Notes: generated by a model not told the origin, from the sequence alone. A DNA stretch of 64,000 bases from Terrihalobacillus insolitus (GCF_028416575.1 NZ_JAMQKB010000001.1:1-64000); one strand, 5' to 3'. Counted from the stretch's first letter, positions 1 through 10,134 are shown. Made by a program: numbers and translations.

Positions 1-340
1 CAGTGTGGCCGATCACCCTCTCAGGTCGGCTACGCATCGTTGCCTTGGTGGGCCATTACCCCACCAACTAGCTAATGCGCCGCGGGCCCATCTGTAAGTG
101 ATAGCAGAAGCCATCTTTCATCTTTCCCCTATGCAAAGGAAAGTATTATCCGGTATTAGCCCCGGTTTCCCGGAGTTATCCCAGTCTTACAGGCAGGTTG
201 CCCACGTGTTACTCACCCGTCCGCCGCTCGTTCCACAAGCTCACGCCCCGAAGGGCGATTGCTTGCTTCCCGCGCTCGACTTGCATGTATTAGGCACGCC
301 GCCAGCGTTCGTCCTGAGCCAAGATCAAACTCTCCATAAA
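1..340 (-). rRNA. 16S ribosomal RNA, 5' part
   Basis: Read on the minus strand, this stretch ends in the conserved 16S start (GGAGAGTTTGATCCTGGCTC at 317-336), followed by the V1-V2 region with the conserved GAGCGGCGGACGGGTGAGTA block. Only about the first 340 bases are inside the window; the gene and the rest of the rrn operon run off the left edge. The V1 sequence (GAGCGCGGGAAGCAAGC type) looks like that of the Virgibacillus/Oceanobacillus/Lentibacillus group, which is an impression from memory rather than a search. An open frame across this region on the plus strand is only a shadow. Confidence 0.97.
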
Positions 341-788
341 AGTTTGCACATGGATGTGCTGACTTCGATGTTGCAACAGAACGTTGCATACTTAATCGAA
401 GATCGTTTCATCTTGCTCGAATGAAAAACTAGCTTTTTCTTACTTGACATTACTGGTTGTTTTGTTCAGTTTTCAAGGATCAAAGTTATTACTGTCTATC
501 AAGGATAGTAATTAAATTCTATCATCAATAACAGTGATAGTCAATACCAATTCATGGAAAAAGTATCAGTCGCTTTAGAATGTACTCGCCGCGACAGCAA
601 AATTAATATTACATTGTTTTTCGACAAAAGTCAACAAGTTTTTTCAAAAAAGCATCTGCTTTATATATGTTTACCCCATTCCTTATTTTTTAAACCCTCT
701 TTTCTTTGTTTTAATCCATCATGGTCAAAGTCTTCCTGTAGTATATGAATTACAACAAGTCCAAAGAAAGAACGCTCCCCGTTAAAGC
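341..788 (-). other. rrn leader and gene-free spacer
   Basis: This stretch holds no convincing gene. Next to the 16S gene it carries leader sequence, including at about 455-487 (minus strand) a CTTTGATCCTTGAAAACTGAA block typical of Bacillaceae rRNA leaders and spacers, where boxA-like antitermination and RNase III processing occur. The rrn promoter is at 516-544. From about 560 to 788 I see only AT-rich DNA and short shadow frames. Confidence 0.6.
516..544 (-). promoter_or_regulatory. rrn operon promoter (sigma-A)
   Basis: On the minus strand TTGACT (539-544) is followed after exactly 17 bases by TAGAAT (516-521). The start point would lie about 170 bases before the mature 16S 5' end, the usual distance for Bacillus rRNA promoters. 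Only one promoter with this quality was seen here; many Bacillus rrn operons have two. Confidence 0.75.
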
Positions 789-821
789 AAAAAAGCAATC
801 CCCTTAAAGTTGAAAGGGGAT
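789..821 (-). terminator. leuS terminator
   Basis: On the minus strand, just after the leuS stop, ATCCCCTT pairs with AAGGGGAT (8 bp, positions 798-805 and 814-821) and is followed by TGC and a run of six T. This is a standard intrinsic terminator. Confidence 0.8.
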
Positions 822-826
822 ATTAC

Positions 827-3241
827 CTAGTTTGCAACGATATTGACCAACTTTCCTGGTATAACAATAACCTTTCGAACCGTTTTGTTTTCAAGAAGTT
901 CTTTCACTTTTTCATTCTCTAACGCTATTTTTTCAAGTTCTTCCTTAGGGGTATCCTTTGACACCATTTCTTTTGCTTTCACTTTACCCATTAGCTGTAT
1001 AACGATTTCCACTTCATTTTCAACCATTTTGCTTTCGTCAAATGCTGGCCATGTTTCGTAGCTAATCGTTTCGTTGTGCCCTAGCTTATTCCAAAGCTCC
1101 TCTGCTAGATGTGGTGCAACTGGAGACAAAAGCTTTACAAACCCTTCCACATACTCCATCGGAATTTGCTCTACCTTATAACATTCATTAATAAACACCA
1201 TCATTTGTGATATTCCTGTATTAAAGCGAAGACCTTCAAAATTGTCCGTTACTTTTTTCACTGTTTCGTGATAGACCTTTTCGAGAGATTGGTCACTTGT
1301 ACTGCCAACCTTATCAGATAGTGAGCCGTCATCATTAATAAATAGTCTCCACACCCGATCAAGAAAGCGACGAGCACCGTCTAATCCATTCGTTGACCAC
1401 GCAACTGCTGCATCAAGTGGGCCCATGAACATTTCATACAGTCTTAGTGTATCAGCCCCATGGCTCCCGACTATTTCGTCTGGGTTGACGACATTGCCTT
1501 TGGACTTACTCATCTTCTCATTGTTTTCTCCAAGAATCATTCCTTGATTGTAAAGTTTTTGAAACGGCTCTTTCGTTGGCACAACACCAATATCATATAA
1601 TACTTTGTGCCAGAACCGAGCATATAATAGATGTAAAACAGCGTGCTCAGCTCCACCAATATAAATATCTACTGGCAACCATTTCTTCAATCTATTGAAA
1701 TCTGCAAAGGCTTCTTCGTTTTCCGGATCGATAAATCTAAGGAAATACCAACAGCTTCCTGCCCATTGTGGCATCGTATTTGTTTCCCGACGGCCTCTAT
1801 TACCTGTTTCAGGATCGACAACATTTACCCACTCTTCTACATTTGCTAAAGGTGATTCACCCGTTCCAGAAGGTTTTATTTCTGTTGTCTTAGGTAATTC
1901 AAGTGGCAACTCTTCCTCCGGTACTGGCGTCATTGATCCGTCTTCCCAGTGAATAATAGGAATGGGCTCACCCCAATATCGTTGACGGCTAAACAACCAA
2001 TCCCTTAATCGATAAGACACTTTTTTGGTGCCCTTATTATTTTCTTCAAGCCATTCAATAGATTTTTTGATTGCATCTTCTTTGCCGAGACCATCTAAAA
2101 ATCCAGAATGAATGTGTTTCCCTTCACCAGTATATGCTTCTTTGTCCACATCCCCACCTTCAACAACGGCTATAATTGGCAGGTCAAACTTTTTAGCAAA
2201 TTCATAGTCACGTTCATCATGAGCTGGGACGGCCATAATTGCGCCACTTCCGTAAGTCATTAAGACGTAATCGGCAACCCATATAGGGATTTTATTTCCA
2301 TTAATCGGATTGATGGCATAGGCACCAGTAAACACGCCTGTTTTGTCCTTAGCTAAATCTGTACGTTCAAGATCACTTTTTGCATTTACTTTTCTCAAAT
2401 ATTCATGAATCACATTGATTTGTTCGGAGGTAACAATTTTTTCAACCAACGGATGTTCAGGTGCTAACACAGCATATGTTGCTCCAAATAGTGTGTCAGG
2501 TCTAGTGGTGAATACAGCAAACCCCTCATCATAACCCTCGATTGAAAATTCAATTTCAGCACCTTCTGAACGACCAATCCAGTTGCGTTGCATATCTTTA
2601 ATGGACTCAGGCCAATCAAGATCCTCAAGATCTTCAAGCAAACGGTCTGCGTATGCAGTAATTTTAAGCATCCATTGCTTCATTGGTTTTCTTTCTACTG
2701 GATGTCCACCCCGTTCACTTTTACCATCAATAACCTCCTCGTTGGCGAGGACAGTCCCAAGGGCTGGACACCAGTTTACAGGTACTTCATCGACGTATGC
2801 CAATCCATTTTCATACAGTTTCAGAAAAATCCATTGTGTCCATTTATAATAGTTCGGATCCGTTGTATTAACCTCCCGATCCCAATCATAAGAAAAGCCT
2901 AATTCTTTAATTTGTCTACGAAACGTTTCTATATTCTGTTTGGTGAATTTCTCCGGATCATTTCCTGTGTCCAATGCATATTGCTCCGCTGGCAAACCAA
3001 ATGCGTCCCACCCCATTGGATGTAAAACCTCATAACCTTGCATCCGTTTCATTCGTGATACAATATCTGTTGCTGTATACCCTTCAGGATGTCCAACATG
3101 TAATCCAGCTCCCGACGGATATGGGAACATATCTAATGCATAAAATTTTTCTTTTTCTGTATCAATATTTGTTTTGAAAGTCTTATTTTTTTCCCAAAAT
3201 GCCTGCCATTTACTTTCTATTTCCCTTTGATCAAATGACAC
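827..3241 (-). CDS. leuS: leucyl-tRNA synthetase
   Basis: LeuS charges tRNA-Leu with leucine in the cytoplasm. The 804-residue product matches the usual Bacillus length. The class I signatures are visible: the HVGHPEG (HIGH-type) motif near residue 47 and KMSKSKGN (KMSKS) near residue 575. The CP1 editing domain lies between them, including [12 protein letters not shown] and [15 protein letters not shown], and an anticodon-binding region follows. The start is chosen as GTG at 3241: an AGGAGG ribosome site sits 7 bases upstream, and the protein then begins MSFDQREIE as in relatives. The frame stays open upstream to 3295, but that part lies over leader sequence. The gene is expressed behind a T-box and a sigma-A promoter and ends in its own terminator. 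Confidence 0.97.
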   Translation of the reverse strand: MSFDQREIESKWQAFWEKNKTFKTNIDTEKEKFYALDMFPYPSGAGLHVGHPEGYTATDIVSRMKRMQGYEVLHPMGWDAFGLPAEQYALDTGNDPEKFTKQNIETFRRQIKELGFSYDWDREVNTTDPNYYKWTQWIFLKLYENGLAYVDEVPVNWCPALGTVLANEEVIDGKSERGGHPVERKPMKQWMLKITAYADRLLEDLEDLDWPESIKDMQRNWIGRSEGAEIEFSIEGYDEGFAVFTTRPDTLFGATYAVLAPEHPLVEKIVTSEQINVIHEYLRKVNAKSDLERTDLAKDKTGVFTGAYAINPINGNKIPIWVADYVLMTYGSGAIMAVPAHDERDYEFAKKFDLPIIAVVEGGDVDKEAYTGEGKHIHSGFLDGLGKEDAIKKSIEWLEENNKGTKKVSYRLRDWLFSRQRYWGEPIPIIHWEDGSMTPVPEEELPLELPKTTEIKPSGTGESPLANVEEWVNVVDPETGNRGRRETNTMPQWAGSCWYFLRFIDPENEEAFADFNRLKKWLPVDIYIGGAEHAVLHLLYARFWHKVLYDIGVVPTKEPFQKLYNQGMILGENNEKMSKSKGNVVNPDEIVGSHGADTLRLYEMFMGPLDAAVAWSTNGLDGARRFLDRVWRLFINDDGSLSDKVGSTSDQSLEKVYHETVKKVTDNFEGLRFNTGISQMMVFINECYKVEQIPMEYVEGFVKLLSPVAPHLAEELWNKLGHNETISYETWPAFDESKMVENEVEIVIQLMGKVKAKEMVSKDTPKEELEKIALENEKVKELLENKTVRKVIVIPGKLVNIVAN

Positions 3242-3304
3242 GTTTTTCCCTCCTTGTCCTTGTACCTTCCCTTTATTTTTAACGTAATGAAGCATTCTTC
3301 CAGT

Positions 3305-3530
3305 AAAAAACAGTCTCTCATCCCAAAGAAATGGGACGAGAGACTGTTTCCCGCGGTACCACCCAAGTTAGTGCATTTTAATAAGCACTCGCTCTTCAAT
3401 CCTTAACGCGATTAACGGCAGTAGTTACTATAGAAAAACGTTCACTGCTGCAACATCAAAGGTGAGTTCATAAAGTACAGGGGTAGCTCACACCGACCGC
3501 CACCTCTCTTTTGTTTCCTGTTTCTTCATT
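3305..3530 (-). promoter_or_regulatory. leucine T-box leader with terminator
   Basis: On the minus strand the leader contains the T-box core GGGTGGTACCGCGG (about 3351-3364). A long hairpin follows (CAGTCTCTCGTCCCA pairing with TGGGATGAGAGACTG, 3311-3346) and runs into a T-run at 3305-3310; this is the terminator that uncharged tRNA would disrupt. Upstream, the GAACTCACC block has CTC, a leucine codon, at 3464-3466 in the position of the specifier codon. This predicts leuS read-through when leucyl-tRNA is scarce. The specifier assignment is by pattern, not by folding. Confidence 0.92.
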
Positions 3531-3572
3531 ACTATTCCTTTTCATTGTCGTTCGATACAATATTGTAATCGT

Positions 3573-3601
3573 ATTTTAATGAAAGCGTTCCTCTTTGTCA
3601 A
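3573..3601 (-). promoter_or_regulatory. leuS promoter (sigma-A)
   Basis: On the minus strand TTGACA (3596-3601) and TAAAAT (3573-3578) are separated by 17 bases. Transcription would begin about 35 bases before the T-box stem I region, which fits the leader. Confidence 0.8.
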
Positions 3602-3630
3602 GTTTCTACACGTTTTTTAGTAAGGTTTAA

Positions 3631-3660
3631 GAAAAGCCCTGCCAATTGGCAGGGCTTTTC
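3631..3660 (-). terminator. terminator downstream of the DUF2524 gene
   Basis: A perfect 30-base palindrome (GAAAAGCCCTGCC, AATT, and the reverse complement) lies between the stop of the 3694-3957 gene and the leuS promoter. It ends in CTTTTC, so its U-tract is short. It could work in either direction. Confidence 0.7.
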
Positions 3661-3693
3661 TGAGGGGAATGATACTACGTGTGCTGATTCATA

Positions 3694-3957
3694 TCAAATT
3701 TGGTCGAGAATCATGTCGTTAAGCGTTTGACTAACTCTTAAATGCAAACGGTGCAACTGCTCCCGTTGTTGATGGTTGGCACTATCCATCATCTTTTTTA
3801 TTGCGTCTTCCATCTCAGATAACCGTTGTTGAGAGTTGGAGTATGAATCGTCAACTTCAAAGCCGTTGCGGTTGGTGATTTTCAATTGATTTTCTGCTTC
3901 AGAAAGACGAATGGTTGCTTCTTCAATTAATTGTTGAACAGATTCTCTTGTTGCCAC
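3694..3957 (-). CDS. ytzC: DUF2524 small protein, YtzC-like
   Basis: This is a conserved Bacillaceae protein of unknown role, 87 residues, strongly charged and probably helical. The signature QQREQLHRLHLRVSQ lies in the second half, as in B. subtilis YtzC (recalled similarity). GTG at 3957 is taken as start because GAGGTG lies 6 bases upstream and the protein then begins MATRESV, as relatives do; the longer frame to 4053 lacks a site. It is divergent from mnmM, as around leuS-ytqB in B. subtilis. Family assignment is fairly sure; function is unknown. Confidence 0.8.
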   Translation of the reverse strand: MATRESVQQLIEEATIRLSEAENQLKITNRNGFEVDDSYSNSQQRLSEMEDAIKKMMDSANHQQREQLHRLHLRVSQTLNDMILDQI

Positions 3958-4165
3958 TATCATCACCTCAACTTTAGATTGCTCTAAACCGCCATTGCCA
4001 TACATGGAACAATTTACAGCAACTGCAGAAACTTTTTTCATTTGCATCATCATGCTACAATAGGTTTTGTTCGCTTCATTTTTTGTACTGGAGAGACTCG
4101 TTCCTCTTGAGTAGTGAGATCAAACACATGAAGCAAAATACAAATACAATGAGGGATGACGTTTT

Positions 4166-4735
4166 ATGTTAAAACAAATAATTTCCTTTGCACATGAATT
4201 AATTCTTCAAGCTGTTGAACCTGGAGAAACGATTATTGACGCAACCTGTGGCAATGGTCATGATACAGTAGTTCTGAGTAAGGCTGTTGGAGTGAACGGT
4301 CAAGTATTGGCGTTCGATATTCAAAAACAAGCATTACGAAATACGAAACAACTATTAGACAAACAGGACATCCGGAATGTTACACTTATACATGCTAGTC
4401 ACGAAAATATACGTTTTTATTTACACGAAGAAGATCATGGCACATTAAGTGGTGCTATCTTTAACCTTGGTTATTTACCAGGAAGTGACAAATCTGTCAT
4501 CACGAATGCGAATAGTACAATCAAAGCAATGGATACAATTGTTGATTTCCTAAAGCCTGGTGGTCTTATTGTATTAGTTGTGTACCATGGTCACCCTGGT
4601 GGAGATGAAGAGAAAGAAAGTCTGCTCAAATACCTGCGCACATTTAATCAAAAGCACTTTAATGTCTTAAAATACGGATTTATTAACCAAAAAAATCATC
4701 CACCCTTTATTTTGGCTGTTGAAAAGAAAAAGTAA
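4166..4735 (+). CDS. mnmM: tRNA U34 5-aminomethyl methyltransferase (YtqB/MnmM)
   Basis: This is a class I SAM-dependent methyltransferase, 189 residues. The SAM-binding motif DATCGNGHDT is near residue 26. An acidic strand end (AFDIQ) follows, and NLGYLPGSDKS near residue 110 is the hallmark of the YtqB family. B. subtilis YtqB is now known as MnmM, which methylates 5-aminomethyl-2-thiouridine at the tRNA wobble position; the specific activity here is carried over by family. A GAGGG ribosome site precedes the ATG. It is a single-gene unit between genes on the other strand. Confidence 0.88.
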   Translation: MLKQIISFAHELILQAVEPGETIIDATCGNGHDTVVLSKAVGVNGQVLAFDIQKQALRNTKQLLDKQDIRNVTLIHASHENIRFYLHEEDHGTLSGAIFNLGYLPGSDKSVITNANSTIKAMDTIVDFLKPGGLIVLVVYHGHPGGDEEKESLLKYLRTFNQKHFNVLKYGFINQKNHPPFILAVEKKK

Positions 4736-4799
4736 AAAGAATCCAGTGTAGTTCCGATTTTGCAGCATGGAGATACAAACTATCATCAAATCACTATCA

Positions 4800-5864
4800 T
4801 TATTTGAACAACATGTTATAGGTCTTCACATTCAAGTGGAAAAACTTAGCACTCCAGCCACTCGCGTGTAAAAGGGCTCGAGTTACATTTTGGCCTCTCT
4901 CTATCACTTTCACCTTTGGATCTGCCAAATACAAACCGACTAAGCCTTGATGAACCATTTCATGAAAGTGCTTATGGGGCAGCTGTTGCACATGTTGATT
5001 CGACTGCCTAATAAAATAAAGTAGGCGATTTTTCATTTGATCAAGGCTTGGGTAATAGAAACAGAAATTCAAGTCCCCTTCCTTTTTATCTTCCTGCTGA
5101 TCAATAAAATAATCCAATAATATATGTAATCCCTGAACGTACGGAAAATACCCTTCAAACACGGCCTTCGCAAGTTCTGGAGAAGTTTTCCCATCCATTG
5201 CATAGCTCACTAGACAAAAGATACCTAATGTGGAACCACTAGAAGCCGAAAACTCGTACCATGCAAGATTAGACCAATCTCTACCTTTATCCTGAAACCA
5301 ACCTTCAAGTCGTGGTAACCGTTCTTCATCTGTTACATGCTTGTGTACCTGTAAATCCGCATAAAATTCCTCAAGCCTTAGCAGATAAGGTTGTATAACC
5401 TCGAGTTCAGGTAATGTTTTCAAGTAGTTTTGACACGTTTGGACTAATTCGATTAAATATCCTCCGTCCTCTTGTTCTTGTCTTAACCTATAATAATTCT
5501 TCACTTTTTGTTTTGGTGACAGAGCGTCATACATGGATTGATGAAGAAGTTGGAAATCAATTGGGTCTAATGATGAACTTCTATCACAAAGATTATCTAA
5601 ATAATCACTGATTGTTTGATATGCAATAATAAAACGGATCGAATCACGCCATCTTTTTCCAGCAAGCAGGCTATAGACTGCTCCGCCCTGACAATGAAAT
5701 TTTTTCGTATTTATACTCGCGAGAGCTTGTTTACGAAGCTCTTGATTCGGAATTTCTTCCGCTTTATTTTTCCAGTAGATTAATTGCCTGTTAACCTCTG
5801 GAAAAATTTTAAAATAGACTTTACTCATTAAACCAAAAGAGGTTTTAGGAACAGGATTTTTCAC
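4800..5864 (-). CDS. ytpB: tetraprenyl-beta-curcumene synthase (DUF2600)
   Basis: YtpB-type terpene synthase, 354 residues, which in Bacillus turns heptaprenyl diphosphate into tetraprenyl-beta-curcumene, the precursor of C35 sesquarterpenes found in spores. An aspartate-rich motif DYLDNLCDR lies near residue 87 and DYFIDQQED near residue 252. No signal peptide is visible, and the helical all-alpha composition fits the family. The start is GTG at 5864 with GGGGG upstream. The leuS-ytqB-ytpB-ytoA neighbourhood is the same as in B. subtilis, which supports the call. Confidence 0.9.
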   Translation of the reverse strand: MKNPVPKTSFGLMSKVYFKIFPEVNRQLIYWKNKAEEIPNQELRKQALASINTKKFHCQGGAVYSLLAGKRWRDSIRFIIAYQTISDYLDNLCDRSSSLDPIDFQLLHQSMYDALSPKQKVKNYYRLRQEQEDGGYLIELVQTCQNYLKTLPELEVIQPYLLRLEEFYADLQVHKHVTDEERLPRLEGWFQDKGRDWSNLAWYEFSASSGSTLGIFCLVSYAMDGKTSPELAKAVFEGYFPYVQGLHILLDYFIDQQEDKKEGDLNFCFYYPSLDQMKNRLLYFIRQSNQHVQQLPHKHFHEMVHQGLVGLYLADPKVKVIERGQNVTRALLHASGWSAKFFHLNVKTYNMLFK

Positions 5865-5930
5865 AGCATTTCCCCCAATTCACATACAGAACTATTTTAT
5901 GTCATTTCTACTTTCATAATAGTGCGTGTT

Positions 5931-5960
5931 TTGAACATACATCTAATATGATACTATAGT
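5931..5960 (+). promoter_or_regulatory. ytoA promoter
   Basis: TTGAAC (5931-5936), an 18-base spacer, then TATAGT (5955-5960), about 30 bases before the ytoA ribosome site. Both hexamers are near consensus. Confidence 0.55.
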
Positions 5961-5992
5961 TTATATCACCATAATTTCAAGGAGGAATTCAA

Positions 5993-6505
5993 ATGATTTA
6001 TGAATATAAAGGGACAAAACCCTCCATTCACGAAACGGCTTATATATCTGAAGATGTAATCATTACTGGTGATGTAACCATTGGAGAAAAATCTAGCATA
6101 TGGTTTAAAACAGTAATTCGTGGGGATGTCGCCCCAGTTCACATTGGAAAAGAAGTCAGTATACAAGATCTCAGTCTTCTCCATCAAAGTCCTGATGCGC
6201 CATTAATTGTAGAAGATTATGTTACGATCGGTCACCAGGTAACCCTTCACTCAGCACAAATTAGAAAAGGAGCACTTGTGGGGATGGGTTCCATTATTTT
6301 GGATGGCGCAGAAATCGGCGAGGAAGCATTTATAGGAGCAGGTAGTTTAGTACCGCCTGAAAAAAAGATCCCTCCACGTACATTGGCTTTCGGTCGTCCT
6401 GCTAAAGTTATCCGGGATCTAACAGAAGAGGATTTCAGAGAAATGAAACGCGTACAAACTTCATATGTTGCTAAAGGACAATATTACAAAGAACAACAGA
6501 AATAA
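5993..6505 (+). CDS. ytoA: gamma-carbonic anhydrase-like hexapeptide protein YtoA
   Basis: A left-handed beta-helix protein of 170 residues with repeated hexapeptide turns (for example VIITGDVTIGEKSSIW and AEIGEEAFIGAGSLV). Family members are trimers that bind zinc through three histidines between subunits. Candidate histidines are visible at VHIGKE, LLHQSP, TIGHQV and TLHSAQ. Some homologues are active carbonic anhydrases and others have unknown acyltransferase-like roles, so the reaction is not certain. AAGGAGG lies 7 bases before the ATG. Confidence 0.88.
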   Translation: MIYEYKGTKPSIHETAYISEDVIITGDVTIGEKSSIWFKTVIRGDVAPVHIGKEVSIQDLSLLHQSPDAPLIVEDYVTIGHQVTLHSAQIRKGALVGMGSIILDGAEIGEEAFIGAGSLVPPEKKIPPRTLAFGRPAKVIRDLTEEDFREMKRVQTSYVAKGQYYKEQQK

Positions 6506-6694
6506 CAACATCACTTACCTCGACCTACTCCCGGAGGATAGGACGCGGCATTCATAGTTTCCCCCTCAAATTAAACACATTTTAAGTTGGTATGTAGATA
6601 AATACGCATTACCGCAAATTATGGCGAAAGTCGTAATCTATTTTTAGCTTGTCAAAAAAACACCCATCACTTTTAAAAAGCCGTGGGCACAAAC

Positions 6695-6740
6695 GGGTAA
6701 GCAAGCAATCACGATAATTAAACCGTGAGCTTGCTTACCC
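6695..6740 (-). terminator. long hairpin spanning the asnB stop codon
   Basis: GGGTAAGCAAGC (6695-6706) pairs with GCTTGCTTACCC (6729-6740). After an AA bulge, TCACG pairs with CGTGA, leaving the asnB stop codon (6718-6720) in the loop region. No good U-tract follows directly on the minus strand; the nearest T-runs are at about 6672-6676 and 6654-6660. It may be a terminator or an mRNA-stabilising 3' hairpin. Confidence 0.45.
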
Positions 6741-8622
6741 ATTTGTCTTCTTCTCTCAGCGTTTCGATATCATACTTTTTTTCCACATATAGTTGATGCC
6801 ATAGCATGAACATAAGTACTGTCCATATTTTACGACTGAAGTCTCCCTTTCCTTTACAGTGATCTTCCAACAATGCAGACACATAATTTTTGTGTAATAA
6901 ATAATCTGTTTGACTTTCTTGGATGAGTCTCTTTGCCCAATCATACAATTCATTCTTTAACCAGTGTCTAATCGGAACAGGAAAACCTAGCTTTTTGCGA
7001 TCTAATACATGATCTGGAACAACCCCACGTGCTGCTTCCCGTAAAATTTGCTTGGTCGTTCCATTTGCAATTTTCAAATCTACTGGTATTTGTGAAGCAA
7101 TTTCAAAAACCTCTTTATCCAAGAAAGGTACTCTTAGTTCAAGGGAATTCGCCATTGTCATTTTGTCCGCTTTCAACAAAATATCACCGCGCAACCACGT
7201 ATGAATATCCACATATTGCATTTGGTTAACTGGATGTTCCGCTTCCACATGTTTGAACAATTTTTCGGTAATCTGTTGGTACGTAACGTTTGGATGGTAT
7301 GATTTCAACAGCATTGCCTTATCATCGTCTTCAAACATTTTTGCGTTTCCAATATAGCGATCTTTTAAAGGGGTCGTACCTCTCTCTAAGAAGCTTTTTC
7401 CTCGTACACCCTCAGGCAACGCTGAGGCGACACGGGACAATAGACCTTTTGCTGGAGTTGGGATCGTTTGGAAAATCCGCAATGATTCCGGTTCCCGATA
7501 AATGTTGTACCCTCCAAACAGCTCATCTGCTCCTTCACCTGAAAGTACTACTGTAACATGCTTACGCGCTTCTCGAGCAACAAAATATAGAGGCACACAC
7601 GCTGGATCTGCAAGTGGATCATCCATATGCCACATAATTTTCGGAAGCTTTTGGACGTATTCCTCTGGTGAAATGATGTAGGAAATATTCTCCACACCGA
7701 GCTTGTCTGCGGTTTCTTTCGCTACATCCACCTCCGAATACCCTTCATTTTCAAACCCAACCGAAAATGTTTTCAGATTCGGATTCATTTCACGTGCCAT
7801 TGCTACGATAACGGAAGAGTCGATTCCGCCTGACAAAAAGGATCCAACTGGAACATCACTTCTCATATGAACGTTTACAGAATCATACATGACGTCTCGA
7901 ATACGATTTATCCACGCATTTTTATCCATTAATACTGGTTTAAAATTTGCATGCCAATATTGGTGGAACTGCAGGGATTCACCAGGTTTTTTCACAAAAT
8001 AATGACCCGGCTCCGTCTTATAGATTCCAGCTGTCAAAGTGAAAGGCTCTGGTGAAAATTGAAAGCTTAAATAGTGCTGTAGCGCTTCCGTATTTACTTC
8101 TTCCTTCTCTTCCATAACAGTTAAACTTTTCTTTTCGGATGCAAAATACGTACCCTCTTCTGTCTCTTTATAAAATAATGGTTTAATACCAAACGGATCT
8201 CTCGCACCGTAGAGTGTTTCTTCCTTTTTATCCCAAAGCAATATGGCAAACATACCTCTTAACTGCCGGAATGCATCTGTCTTATATTCTTGAAACATGG
8301 CTGCAATAACCTCTGTATCCGATTCTGTTTCAAAGGTATATCCTTGTTCCATTAATTGTTTTCTCAATTCCACATAATTATATATTTCACCGTTAAATAC
8401 CATCCAATAGTTTTCATCATTGTAGCTTAATGGCTGATGCCCACTTTCTATGTCGATAATACTTAATCTTCTAAAACCAAATGAAATGTAAGGATCATGA
8501 AAGTAACCTTCATCATCTGGGCCCCTATGGGAGATAACATCGTTTTTATTTTGAAATATTTTTTCTTCTGTTTGATCGATCGTTTTTGGTCGGTTGCGAA
8601 TCATACCAACGAAACCACACAT
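6718..8622 (-). CDS. asnB: glutamine-hydrolysing asparagine synthetase
   Basis: AsnB makes asparagine from aspartate, ATP and glutamine. The 634-residue protein starts MCGFVG, so Cys2 after Met removal is the N-terminal amidotransferase nucleophile. The glutaminase domain fills about residues 1-210 (SHRGPDDEG, FNGEIYNY). The synthetase domain follows with the PP-loop SGGIDSS near residue 265 and SGEGADELFGGY near 360. It lies beside metK, as in B. subtilis (pckA-metK-asnB). The ribosome site GAGGGG is about 10 bases before the ATG. Confidence 0.96.
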   Translation of the reverse strand: MCGFVGMIRNRPKTIDQTEEKIFQNKNDVISHRGPDDEGYFHDPYISFGFRRLSIIDIESGHQPLSYNDENYWMVFNGEIYNYVELRKQLMEQGYTFETESDTEVIAAMFQEYKTDAFRQLRGMFAILLWDKKEETLYGARDPFGIKPLFYKETEEGTYFASEKKSLTVMEEKEEVNTEALQHYLSFQFSPEPFTLTAGIYKTEPGHYFVKKPGESLQFHQYWHANFKPVLMDKNAWINRIRDVMYDSVNVHMRSDVPVGSFLSGGIDSSVIVAMAREMNPNLKTFSVGFENEGYSEVDVAKETADKLGVENISYIISPEEYVQKLPKIMWHMDDPLADPACVPLYFVAREARKHVTVVLSGEGADELFGGYNIYREPESLRIFQTIPTPAKGLLSRVASALPEGVRGKSFLERGTTPLKDRYIGNAKMFEDDDKAMLLKSYHPNVTYQQITEKLFKHVEAEHPVNQMQYVDIHTWLRGDILLKADKMTMANSLELRVPFLDKEVFEIASQIPVDLKIANGTTKQILREAARGVVPDHVLDRKKLGFPVPIRHWLKNELYDWAKRLIQESQTDYLLHKNYVSALLEDHCKGKGDFSRKIWTVLMFMLWHQLYVEKKYDIETLREEDKWVSKLTV

Positions 8623-8751
8623 ACAGCTTGCCCCTCTTTCTGTATTTCAAATATACTCTCATATTTGCAACTCCATGAGTATATCATATTCTAATAAAAG
8701 TATACATATCCGTTTAGGATTACCCTTTTGGTTAACACCGCACTTATACCT

Positions 8752-8795
8752 AAATAAACAAAATGAAGAATGAGCAGTCATTACCCATTCTTCAT
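8752..8795 (-). terminator. metK terminator
   Basis: On the minus strand ATGAAGAATG (8786-8795) pairs with CATTCTTCAT (8763-8772), followed by TTTGTTTATT. It lies 6 bases after the metK stop. Confidence 0.75.
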
Positions 8796-8801
8796 GAAAT
8801 C

Positions 8802-10004
8802 TTATTTACTTGCAACAAATTCCTTTAAGCTTTCAACTTTATCTGTTCTTTCCCATGGAAAATCGGTGTCTGTTCTTCCAAAATGACCATAAGCAGCTGT
8901 TGCTTGATATATTGGGCGTTGTAAATCAAGCATTTTAATGATGCCAGCAGGTCTCAAATCAAATAATGTTCTTACTGCTGTTACCAAAACTTCTTCCTTT
9001 ACTTTACCACTTCCGAACGTATTAATCGAAATGGAAACTGGCTCTGCCACGCCAATTGCATAGGCAAGCTGTACCTCACATGATTCAGCAAGACCAGCTG
9101 CCACAATATTCTTCGCTACATATCTTGCTGCATATGCCGCTGATCTATCCACTTTGGTAGCATCCTTTCCACTAAAGGCACCACCACCATGACGAGCATA
9201 TCCACCGTAAGTATCCACGATAATTTTTCTGCCAGTTAAACCAGCATCCCCTTGAGGACCTCCGATAACAAAGCGACCTGTCGGGTTTATAAAATACTTT
9301 GTATTATGATCTAATAGATTTTCTGGAACAATTGGTTTAATTACATGTTTCTTCAGTTCGTCTTGAATTTGGTTAAGTTCTACTTTCGGTGAATGCTGTG
9401 TTGATATTACGATCGTATCGATTCGAATTGGTTGATCATTTTCATCATATTCAACCGTTACCTGCGTTTTTCCATCTGGCCTGAGGTATGGAAGTATCTC
9501 TTCTTTTCTCACATCCGCCAAGCGTTTCGATAATTTATGAGCCAAAGAGATCGGCAAAGGCATAAGTTCTGGTGTCTCATTATTGGCAAAGCCAAACATT
9601 AAGCCCTGATCACCAGCACCTATCGCTTCAATTTCTTCTTCCATCAATTTCCCTTCACGCGCTTCCAATGCCTGATTCACCCCTCCGGCTATGTCTGGAG
9701 ATTGCTCATCAATGGCAGTCAAGACCGCACATGTTTCGAAATCAAAGCCGTATTTTGCACGGGTGTAACCTATATTTTTAATCGTTTTTCGCACAATACT
9801 CGGTATATCTACGTATGTTGTGGTTGAAATTTCACCAGAAACAAGCACTAAACCTGTTGTGACAGTTGTTTCACATGCTACCCGGGCTGTTGGGTCTTTT
9901 TTTAAAATTTCATCAAGGATTGCGTCAGAGATTTGGTCACAAATTTTATCTGGGTGTCCCTCTGTCACTGATTCTGATGTGAATAATCGACGATTTGCAG
10001 TCAT
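8802..10004 (-). CDS. metK: S-adenosylmethionine synthetase
   Basis: MetK condenses methionine and ATP into S-adenosylmethionine. The protein has 400 residues, the usual length. The signatures are present: [20 protein letters not shown] at the N-terminus with the ATP-binding histidine, [12 protein letters not shown] near residue 126, and the glycine-rich GGGAFSGKD near residue 272. The ribosome site AAGGAGG is 9 bases before the ATG. It has its own promoter about 230 bases upstream, with a leader discussed separately. In most Bacilli metK is controlled by an S-box riboswitch; here a clear intact one is not seen. Confidence 0.97.
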   Translation of the reverse strand: MTANRRLFTSESVTEGHPDKICDQISDAILDEILKKDPTARVACETTVTTGLVLVSGEISTTTYVDIPSIVRKTIKNIGYTRAKYGFDFETCAVLTAIDEQSPDIAGGVNQALEAREGKLMEEEIEAIGAGDQGLMFGFANNETPELMPLPISLAHKLSKRLADVRKEEILPYLRPDGKTQVTVEYDENDQPIRIDTIVISTQHSPKVELNQIQDELKKHVIKPIVPENLLDHNTKYFINPTGRFVIGGPQGDAGLTGRKIIVDTYGGYARHGGGAFSGKDATKVDRSAAYAARYVAKNIVAAGLAESCEVQLAYAIGVAEPVSISINTFGSGKVKEEVLVTAVRTLFDLRPAGIIKMLDLQRPIYQATAAYGHFGRTDTDFPWERTDKVESLKEFVASK

Positions 10005-10068
10005 TCTGCTAAATCCTCCTTCGCGAAATGGGAATGTTACGGAAATTCTCTATTCAAATATACTATTA

Positions 10069-10116
10069 GAGGATGTTCAAAAAGTCACCAAATAATAAGC
10101 GGGACATCCCGTTCAT
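10069..10116 (-). repeat. family A repeat end in the metK leader
   Basis: On the plus strand AGAGGATGTTCAAAAAGTCA followed by CCAAATAATAAGC matches, base for base except one, the reverse complement of the right ends of the family A repeats at 12804-13020 and 33852-34005. Only this one end is recognisable; the opposite end is not. It lies within the metK 5' untranslated region. Confidence 0.75.
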
Positions 10117-10134
10117 CCATATTCAAAAGCCTAC

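Noticed and set aside
98-424. 108-codon open frame on the plus strand
   Set aside because: It lies antisense to the 16S rRNA gene and its leader; the rRNA match explains the sequence.
3217-3399. 60-codon open frame on the minus strand over the leuS leader
   Set aside because: It covers the T-box core and terminator; the RNA element explains it.
6506-6694. Gene in the ytoA-asnB spacer
   Set aside because: No frame with start and ribosome site on either strand.
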